Of a DNA stretch of 6,813 bases, positions 1 to 4,997 are shown piece after piece; position 1 is the first letter of the stretch, and every line of letters begins with the position of its first letter. Source of the DNA: Oceanospirillaceae bacterium UBA1126 (GTDB lineage Bacteria; Pseudomonadota; Gammaproteobacteria; Pseudomonadales; Balneatricaceae). A model generated the notes under the pieces. The model saw only the letters and a list, made by a program, of their open reading frames with translations. It was not told the origin of the DNA and did not search any database. The translations under genes were made by a program, and so were the position numbers. Where the stretch lies: positions 1 through 6,813 of the forward strand of contig DCAT01000145.1 of assembly GCA_002312935.1 (NCBI GenBank), in the 5' to 3' direction.

Positions 1-658
1 CAAGAGATAAAGCTTCGCCATGGCGGAAGTTAATTTCCATCTGCCCTAAACCTTCTTCATGAATGAGGGTCTCTACATCAAGGTTCTGGGCCTCACAATA
101 GTCATAAACATCCTCAAATAACGGATCAAATTCATTGACAGCATCGATACTATACGACTGGCGGCCAGTTTCGGCCCGGCCCGTTCTACCTACAGGCGGC
201 TGCAACGGCGAATCTGGGTTTAAGCTCTTTTGGGTAAGGTAAAATTCAGCCTCTGGGGCCACAATGGGCGTAAGTCCCATATCTGCATATAACTTAAGCA
301 CCTTGCGCAATATCGTTCGGGGCGCCAGATCAACCAGCTCACCATGAATATCATAACAATCATGAATAATTTGGGCTGTTGGCTCTGTGGCCCAGGGCAA
401 TAAGTGTGCTGCATTAGGATCTGGCTTTAGGTAGACATCAATTTCGGCTGGATCGATCATACTATAGTCATCTAGATAATCCCCCGTAACAGTGGCGACC
501 AAAACACCTTCTGGCAAACGAATGCCAGCGTCATCACAAAACTTAGACGCAGGCATAATTTTACCGCGGGCAATGCCTGTGAGATCGCTAACAATGCATT
601 CTACTTCTGTTATTTTGTGTTCTTTTAGCCATGTTTTTAGGCCATTAAAATTAGTCAT
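1..658 (-). CDS. puuA: Gamma-glutamylpolyamine synthetase (glutamine synthetase family), 3'-truncated by the window edge
   Basis: The visible part is the N-terminal 219 residues of a glutamine-synthetase-family protein; the C-terminal half lies beyond the left edge. It starts MTNFNGLKTW at an ATG. The N-terminal beta-grasp part contains 'VSDLTGIARGKIMP' (about 24-36), typical of PuuA/SpuB proteins. The start of the catalytic domain shows 'APEAEFYLT' (about 134-142), which carries the metal-binding Glu pair, and 'EEGLGQMEINF' (about 201-211), another Glu cluster. Enzymes of this group ligate glutamate to putrescine or a related amine using ATP in the cytoplasm. The gene begins 3 bases after the puuD stop, so the two are almost certainly co-transcribed and probably translationally coupled. 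The only ribosome-binding match, GGTGA, overlaps that stop. The amidotransferase-then-synthetase order matches Pseudomonas spuA-spuB, so spuB is an equally good name. It is clearly divergent in sequence from the complete paralogue at 1745-3118. The family is secure; the amine substrate is not. Confidence 0.93.
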   Translation of the reverse strand, partial: MTNFNGLKTWLKEHKITEVECIVSDLTGIARGKIMPASKFCDDAGIRLPEGVLVATVTGDYLDDYSMIDPAEIDVYLKPDPNAAHLLPWATEPTAQIIHDCYDIHGELVDLAPRTILRKVLKLYADMGLTPIVAPEAEFYLTQKSLNPDSPLQPPVGRTGRAETGRQSYSIDAVNEFDPLFEDVYDYCEAQNLDVETLIHEEGLGQMEINFRHGEALSL

Positions 659-661
659 AGG

Positions 662-1432
662 TCACCGACTACCTTGGCTTTGTAGGCGCGTATTACAGGC
701 GCTAGCAAAGGCAGAAAAAATAGATTGATAGAGATCATCCTTAGTCACTTGGTACTCTGGATGCCATTGAACTGCTAAGTTAAAGCTTTGGCCATTGGGG
801 TCTGTAAAGGCTTCAACTAAACCATCCTCAGAGGTTGCTTCAACCCTTAAGCCTTTGCCAACCCTATTAACACCTTGGCCATGTAATGAGTTTACTTGTG
901 CTTTTGGCTTACCATACAACTGCTCCAGCACTCCATTAGTGGCTAAGGTAATGCTGTGGCTATGGCTATACTGTATTTCTATAGCGTCTGCTTTATTTTC
1001 CCGATGGTCATTATAATCGCCTAGCTCTTCCACATGCTGGTGTAAGCTACCACCATAGGCCACGTTCATTTCTTGAAAACCTCGACAAATAGCAAGTAAG
1101 GGCACCCCCCACTTTATAGCCGCAGGAATTAACGCCAATGCTAGGCTATCTCTGGCTTTATCATGTTGGGTGCCTTTACGACTGGTTTCTCCATAGTGGC
1201 ATGGCTCTACATTGCTATAACCACCCGGTAATAATACGCCATGAAGGTGGCCTAACAGAGCATCTAGATCCATATCAACTTGGTTATCACCATTAGATAA
1301 GGCTGGGATTAACACCGGTACCGCGCCCATTGCATCAACCACAGCACGAGCATATTTCTCACTCACACGGTGATAAGGGTGTAAGCCATCTTGGTTCACT
1401 TCACACACAAGACCAATAAGAGGTTTAGACAT
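662..1432 (-). CDS. puuD: Gamma-glutamyl-GABA hydrolase (class I glutamine amidotransferase-like, peptidase C26)
   Basis: This is a 256-residue protein, close to E. coli PuuD (about 254). PuuD-type enzymes cleave gamma-glutamyl-gamma-aminobutyrate to glutamate and GABA, the last step of the glutamylated putrescine route. Visible features are the N-terminal 'KPLIGLVCEVN', the oxyanion-strand 'GVLLPGGYSNVEP' (about 65-77), the nucleophile elbow 'LLAICRGFQEMN' with the catalytic Cys at about 116, and the 'VQWHPEYQ' motif supplying the His (about 224) and Glu (about 226) of the triad. The triad therefore looks intact. The motif 'NSLHGQGVNRVG' (about 181-192) is also typical of the family. The start is the ATG giving MSKPLIGL. 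No good Shine-Dalgarno is visible upstream, so initiation may be weak, but no better start fits the family N-terminus. It is the first gene of a leftward operon with the partial synthetase. In Pseudomonas nomenclature it would be spuA. Confidence 0.95.
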   Translation of the reverse strand: MSKPLIGLVCEVNQDGLHPYHRVSEKYARAVVDAMGAVPVLIPALSNGDNQVDMDLDALLGHLHGVLLPGGYSNVEPCHYGETSRKGTQHDKARDSLALALIPAAIKWGVPLLAICRGFQEMNVAYGGSLHQHVEELGDYNDHRENKADAIEIQYSHSHSITLATNGVLEQLYGKPKAQVNSLHGQGVNRVGKGLRVEATSEDGLVEAFTDPNGQSFNLAVQWHPEYQVTKDDLYQSIFSAFASACNTRLQSQGSR

Positions 1433-1520
1433 AATTAAGCAGACGTAAGTAGTAATAAAGAAACATAGTATGAAGCCTTTGACAGTAGCATAAAGCAGTT
1501 TTAACCTTCAAGTAAAGCGT

Positions 1521-1535
1521 ATGTTATTATGAACA
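1521..1535 (+). promoter_or_regulatory. Candidate PuuR-like operator
   Basis: ATGTTATTATGAACA matches 11 of 15 positions of the E. coli PuuR recognition sequence as I recall it (AAAATATAATGAACA), including the right-hand run ATGAACA. It also has TGTT/AACA inverted arms. It lies just upstream of the weak puuD -35 candidate in the divergent region, and a PuuR-like regulator is encoded in the window. The flanking DNA is AT-rich, so a chance match is possible. Confidence 0.35.
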
Positions 1536-1571
1536 CTCAGGCCAAACGACTTACAGGTGAAAAAATACTCA

Positions 1572-1586
1572 CTAACATTATGTTTT
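1572..1586 (-). promoter_or_regulatory. Second candidate PuuR-like operator
   Basis: Read on the minus strand this is AAAACATAATGTTAG, which matches 10 of 15 positions of the remembered E. coli PuuR site, all within its first 11 bases. It contains a perfect short inverted repeat, AACAT-T-ATGTT, at 1574-1584. The centre lies about 51 bases from the other candidate, close to five helical turns, which could allow cooperative binding. The match is weak and the region AT-rich. Confidence 0.25.
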
Positions 1587-1744
1587 ATATCAATAAATAA
1601 ATTAAAAATGAATGTTATATAGATATTTTTACAATTATTTTTTAATAAATAATCATATTATTCCACACATTCACTATTCGAAGCTTGTCTATCCCTGCCT
1701 TTCTGCTACCATCTTACATAGCCCCCTTAACGAGAGTTTAGCCC

Positions 1745-3118
1745 ATGTCCCATGCCATCGCATCACGTAGCGAAGCTGAAGCGTTTCTTGCCACTCACCC
1801 AGACCTTGTGAGTGTGGATTTATTACTGCCCGATCAGCACGGGGCTTTGCGTGGCAAACGTATTCCTGCACAAGAATTACTTAAGGTTTATGAGCAGGGC
1901 CTCTATTTACCTGGCTCGGTGTTCGCGCTTGATATTAATGGGAACACTGTAGAAAGCACTGGCATTGGGTTTGATACAGGTGATTGTGACCAGCCCTGCA
2001 GAGTCATTCCAAACACCTTAACCTTAGTGCCGTGGCAAACCAAATCTATGGCGCAATGTTTGATCACTATGGAACAAAGCCCTGGTGAGGCCTATTTTGC
2101 CAATCCACGGCACGTTTTAGATCAAATATGTGATCGCTATCAAACCCAAGGCTTAACCCCCGTAGTTGCGGTTGAGCTGGAGTTTTACCTCACCGACACC
2201 AAACGCCTTAGATCAGGCCTGTTACAGCCCCCAATAGCGCCCATAACTGGCCTTCGTGAGGCTGATACTCAAGTGTATGCGGTAGACAATTTAGATGATT
2301 ACAGCGCACTCATAGATGACATTATGATGGCTGCACAAGCTCAAAACATACCCGCATCTACAGCGGTGGCAGAATATGCGCCTGGGCAGTTTGAAATAAA
2401 CCTGCAACACGTTGCAGACCCAGTATTGGCATGCGACCAAGCCATACTGCTAAAACGCATTATCAAAAGTGTGAGCCGACAGCATGGTTTTGGTGCCACT
2501 TTTATGGCGAAACCCTATGCCGATCAGGCTGGCAGTGGTATGCACATTCATATGAGTTTACTAGACGATGCCACAAAAAATGTATTTGCCTGTGATCAGC
2601 AGCAACCTAATGCTATGTTGAGCCACGCCTTAGCGGGCTTGCAGGTTACCATGGCTGAAACCATGGCCCTACTGTGCCCCAAGGTTAATTCATACCGTCG
2701 CTTTCAGCCTGACTTCTTTGTGGCCATGGCACCTACATGGGGGGTAGACAACCGCACCGTTGCTTTGCGAATCCCTAATGGTTGTATTTCTGCAACACGC
2801 ATTGAACACAGGGTTGCTGGTGCTGATGCAAACCCTTATTTGGCCATGGCCGCACTGCTTTCAGGTGCTCTTCATGGCATTGATAATGAGCTAATATTAG
2901 GCCCACGAACGACGGGTAATGGCGCAGAAAAAGTAGCGCCAAGCTTGCCATTGAATTGGGTAGATGCCTACGGTATTTTAGGTAACAGTGAATTTGCTGC
3001 AAACGCCTTTGGTGCTGACTTCTTGCGGGTATACACTCAAGTTCAGCAGCAAGAATATGCCGAATTTAATCGCCATGTCAGCAGCTTAGAAATAGACTGG
3101 TATCAACGCACCCTTTAA
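1745..3118 (+). CDS. puuA: Gamma-glutamylputrescine synthetase (glutamine synthetase family)
   Basis: This is a complete 457-residue protein; E. coli PuuA is about 472. Enzymes of this family make gamma-glutamylputrescine from glutamate, putrescine and ATP in the cytoplasm, protecting the amine for oxidation. The N-terminal beta-grasp domain includes 'LLLPDQHGALRGKRIP' (about 26-41). The catalytic domain shows 'VELEFYLT' (about 143-150, metal Glu), 'AEYAPGQFEINL' (about 209-220, further metal Glu residues), 'GSGMHIHMSL' (about 263-272, the nucleotide/metal His), 'NSYRRFQPD' (about 315-323), 'NRTVALRIP' (about 336-344) and 'RIEHRVAGADANPY' (about 352-365, the metal and phosphate Glu and Arg). 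All key residues appear present. The ATG follows a GAGAG Shine-Dalgarno by 8 bases. The neighbour puuB starts 14 bases after the stop, so the two form an operon. Its position, divergent from an amidotransferase-synthetase pair, is like Pseudomonas spuI. Putrescine is the likely substrate, but spermidine or another diamine cannot be excluded. Confidence 0.93.
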   Translation: MSHAIASRSEAEAFLATHPDLVSVDLLLPDQHGALRGKRIPAQELLKVYEQGLYLPGSVFALDINGNTVESTGIGFDTGDCDQPCRVIPNTLTLVPWQTKSMAQCLITMEQSPGEAYFANPRHVLDQICDRYQTQGLTPVVAVELEFYLTDTKRLRSGLLQPPIAPITGLREADTQVYAVDNLDDYSALIDDIMMAAQAQNIPASTAVAEYAPGQFEINLQHVADPVLACDQAILLKRIIKSVSRQHGFGATFMAKPYADQAGSGMHIHMSLLDDATKNVFACDQQQPNAMLSHALAGLQVTMAETMALLCPKVNSYRRFQPDFFVAMAPTWGVDNRTVALRIPNGCISATRIEHRVAGADANPYLAMAALLSGALHGIDNELILGPRTTGNGAEKVAPSLPLNWVDAYGILGNSEFAANAFGADFLRVYTQVQQQEYAEFNRHVSSLEIDWYQRTL

Positions 3119-3132
3119 ATTGCAGGATTTTT

Positions 3133-4413
3133 ATGAGCCAAGCACACACTCACTCTTACTACGCTGCCAGCGCTAACCAACAGATTAACTGCCCCACATT
3201 GCAAGGTAACCATACCGCTGACATATGCGTTGTGGGTGCCGGTATTACTGGGCTTAGCGCCGCGCTAAATTTGGCTGAAAGAGGTTACAAAGTGGCTGTT
3301 TTGGAAGCCAATTTAATAGGTTGGGGTGCGTCTGGACGTAGTGGTGGACAAATGATTTTTGGGTTTGGTTGCGATATGTCAGTGATCGAAAAATCAGCAG
3401 GAAAAATCGCAGCTAAAGCGATGTGGGATATGTCCGTAGAGGCTATTGATATACTGCGACAGCGTGTGGACCAGCATCAAATTCAATGTGATCTCCAACA
3501 AGGCCACCTGCATGCTGCAATAAAACCAAGGCAAATGCGGGAACTTGAAGAATGGCAGGGCTCTTTGGAACGACAGTATGACTATGCCAGCTTAAGTCTT
3601 TGGAGTAAGCAGCAAGTGCAGTCAAAAATGGCAAGTGAGCGCTACATAGGTGGACTTTATGATGCTAACTCAGGTCATATTCACCCCCTCAACTACACCT
3701 TAGGCTTAGCCAAAGCAGCATTAGATGCAGGCGTTAGCATTTACACAGCTTCTGCCGTCACTAAGGTCACCAGAAAATCTAAGGCCAATATTTGCCATAC
3801 TATGCAGGGGCAAGTTACTGCTGAGCAGGTGCTTTTTTGTGGTAACGCCTATATGGGCAAGTTAGTGCCTGAAATTAGTAGCAAAATAATGCCAGTTGGC
3901 ACATACATTGGCGCTACAGAACCGCTTGGAAAGGCACGGGCGCAAGCCCTGATAAACAATAACATGGCTGTTGCTGACATTAATTTTGTTTTGGATTATT
4001 TCCGTATGTCTGCTGATTATCGGATGCTATTTGGTGGCCGAGTTAGCTACTCCACTTTAGCACCCCCGAACCTAGCAAACTCTATGCGCCAGCGTATGTT
4101 AGGGGTGTTCCCACAATTAGCAGACGTTAACATGGCCTATTCTTGGGGTGGTAACGTTGCCATTACCATGAATCGTGGGCCTCACTTTGGTCGCCTGGGC
4201 AAAGACTTATATTTTGCTCAAGGTTTTTCTGGCCATGGTATTGCTGCAACAGGTTTAGCTGGGAAGCTGCTAGCTGAAGCGGTGGCAGGACAAACTGAAC
4301 GGTTCGATTTGTTTGATGAAATTAGCCACTTGCCCTTTCCTGGTGGTACATTATTTAAGACGCCAGCCCTTATTTTGGCTATGGCTTGGTATCGTTTACG
4401 GGATATGCTTTAG
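3133..4413 (+). CDS. puuB: Gamma-glutamylputrescine oxidase (FAD-dependent, DAO family)
   Basis: At 426 residues it has the length I recall for E. coli PuuB. PuuB oxidises gamma-glutamylputrescine to gamma-glutamyl-aminobutyraldehyde, releasing ammonia and hydrogen peroxide. The N-terminal Rossmann fold is plain: 'ADICVVGAGITGLSAALNLAE' carries the GxGxxG dinucleotide motif (GAGITG, about 35-40), and an acidic residue in 'VAVLEA' (Glu about 58) is placed to bind the ribose. 'GASGRSGGQ' (about 65-73) is the second FAD contact typical of this DAO branch. Near the C-terminus 'FAQGFSGHGIAATGLAGKLLAEA' is the closing FAD-binding segment, followed by 'LPFPGG', typical of PuuB-like proteins. There is no signal peptide, so it is cytoplasmic. 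The ATG has an AGGA Shine-Dalgarno at 3124-3127 with a 5-base spacer. It is co-transcribed with puuA and is convergent with the regulator gene, whose stop lies 11 bases away. Related FAD oxidases act on other amines, so the exact substrate is inferred from context. Confidence 0.92.
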   Translation: MSQAHTHSYYAASANQQINCPTLQGNHTADICVVGAGITGLSAALNLAERGYKVAVLEANLIGWGASGRSGGQMIFGFGCDMSVIEKSAGKIAAKAMWDMSVEAIDILRQRVDQHQIQCDLQQGHLHAAIKPRQMRELEEWQGSLERQYDYASLSLWSKQQVQSKMASERYIGGLYDANSGHIHPLNYTLGLAKAALDAGVSIYTASAVTKVTRKSKANICHTMQGQVTAEQVLFCGNAYMGKLVPEISSKIMPVGTYIGATEPLGKARAQALINNNMAVADINFVLDYFRMSADYRMLFGGRVSYSTLAPPNLANSMRQRMLGVFPQLADVNMAYSWGGNVAITMNRGPHFGRLGKDLYFAQGFSGHGIAATGLAGKLLAEAVAGQTERFDLFDEISHLPFPGGTLFKTPALILAMAWYRLRDML

Positions 4414-4431
4414 TCACTGTTGGGTTAGTGA
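4414..4431. repeat. Short inverted repeat at the convergent gene ends
   Basis: TCACT (4414-4418) and AGTGA (4427-4431) form a perfect 5-bp stem around an 8-base loop. The repeat spans the 11-base gap between the puuB stop and the regulator stop and enters the regulator's last codons. It is symmetrical to both genes and could help end transcription in both directions. The stem is short and has no T-run on either side, so it is not a convincing intrinsic terminator. Confidence 0.25.
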
Positions 4432-4970
4432 GATACGTTACCATTGTTGGCACTAACGACTTTAGCTGTTACCTCGCCTAGGTTACGAAAACGATGCGGA
4501 AGGTGGGTGTGAAAAAAGTAACCGTCTCCGGTAACTAATTGATAAACTTTCTGATCTACAGTGAGCTCGATTTCACCTTGCACAACAATGCCAGCTTCCT
4601 CACCATCGTACTTGATCATATCTTCACCCGTATCAGCGCCAGGCGGATACGTTTCGCTGAGCATAGAAATGTTGCGATCTGCGACGCTGTGGCCAATAAG
4701 CTTTATAGCTACCCCTTGGGCACTCATATCTGCTTGTTCACCCGCCTTGAAAACAACTTGATTACTCATCACTAGGTCGGTGGTGAAAAACTCCTCCACC
4801 CCCATAGGGAAACCTTTGAGTACCTTAAGCAGAGAGCTAAAAGAAGGGCTCACGGTATTTTTTTCAATCATGGAGATAGTGCTATTAGTCACCCCTGCAC
4901 GCTTAGCCAACTCGCGTTGCGAAAGCCCTAGGCGCTTACGAATGGTTTTTAATCTGACACCTAAATCCAA
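4425..4970 (-). CDS. puuR: HTH-cupin transcriptional regulator, PuuR-like
   Basis: This is a 181-residue protein, close to E. coli PuuR (about 185). An N-terminal XRE-type helix-turn-helix occupies about residues 4-60, with 'LGLSQRELAKRAGVTNSTIS' as the HTH core and 'EKNTVSPSFSSLLKVLKG' as the following helices. A C-terminal cupin sensor lies at about 105-175, with 'PPGADTGEDMIKYDGEEAGIVVQG' style first-motif residues and 'GDGYFFHTHLPHRFRNLG' as the second motif. In E. coli, PuuR represses the puu genes and putrescine relieves this. Here the same role over the neighbouring puu genes is inferred from similarity and context. The start is TTG (complement of 4968-4970), supported by a strong GGAGG 7 bases upstream; the nearby ATG is out of frame and soon hits a stop. 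It follows the histidine kinase gene by 27 bases on the same strand, suggesting co-transcription. Other HTH-cupin regulators have the same architecture, so the puuR name rests partly on location. Confidence 0.88.
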   Translation of the reverse strand: MDLGVRLKTIRKRLGLSQRELAKRAGVTNSTISMIEKNTVSPSFSSLLKVLKGFPMGVEEFFTTDLVMSNQVVFKAGEQADMSAQGVAIKLIGHSVADRNISMLSETYPPGADTGEDMIKYDGEEAGIVVQGEIELTVDQKVYQLVTGDGYFFHTHLPHRFRNLGEVTAKVVSANNGNVSH

Positions 4971-4977
4971 GACTCTT

Positions 4978-4982
4978 CCTCC
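4978..4982 (-). promoter_or_regulatory. Shine-Dalgarno that sets the TTG start of the regulator
   Basis: The minus strand reads GGAGG, within GGAGGAAG, 7 bases before TTG at 4970. It is the strongest ribosome-binding site in the window and lies in the gap after the kinase gene. No in-frame ATG near the HTH N-terminus competes, so it decides the rare TTG start. Confidence 0.75.
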
Positions 4983-4997
4983 ATCTGCTTGTGTAGT

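Larger units (their letters stand above)
1433..1744. promoter_or_regulatory. Divergent intergenic control region between puuD-puuA(partial) and puuA-puuB
   Basis: This 312-base stretch without a gene must hold the promoters of both divergent operons. About 1560-1675 is very AT-rich. On the minus strand a weak sigma70-like pair is visible for puuD: TTTACT (complement of 1511-1516) and TATGCT (complement of 1487-1492) with an 18-base spacer, each 4 of 6 to consensus. On the plus strand, TATTAT (1656-1661) is a 5-of-6 match to a -10 box but has no convincing -35, suggesting activator dependence or a false match. The rightward gene has a GAGAG Shine-Dalgarno at 1732-1736, 8 bases before its ATG. 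Two PuuR-like sequences are listed separately. TATCAA-N4-TAA at 1588-1600 is one mismatch from the IHF consensus, but such matches are common in AT-rich DNA. No sigma54 motif was found. The presence of promoters is a safe inference; the exact elements are not. Confidence 0.7.

Noticed and set aside
220..414. Minus-strand 64-codon frame inside the partial synthetase
   Set aside because: It is in a different frame from the real synthetase, whose catalytic motifs continue uninterrupted through this stretch.
492..1016. Plus-strand open frames opposite the hydrolase and partial synthetase
   Set aside because: They are shadows of two strongly supported minus-strand genes, with compositions typical of antisense translation.
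1479..1504. Perfect TTGACA at 1479-1484 as a rightward -35 box
   Set aside because: No acceptable -10 follows at 16-18 bases; TTTTAA comes after only 14. It is also about 260 bases from the gene it would serve.
1681..1744. Sigma54 promoter before the rightward operon
   Set aside because: CTGCC-N5-GCT near 1694-1706 lacks the required GG and the GG-N10-GC spacing.
1689..1871. Minus-strand 60-codon frame across the start of the rightward synthetase gene
   Set aside because: It overlaps the secure 5' end of puuA on the other strand and has no family features or convincing ribosome-binding site.
4414..4457. Intrinsic terminator between the convergent genes
   Set aside because: The stems are only 5-7 bp, the second has a 20-base loop, and no T-run follows on either strand.
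4539..4775. Plus-strand open frames of 66-78 codons across the regulator gene
   Set aside because: They lie antisense to a well-supported HTH-cupin gene, overlap each other in different frames and show no recognisable protein features.
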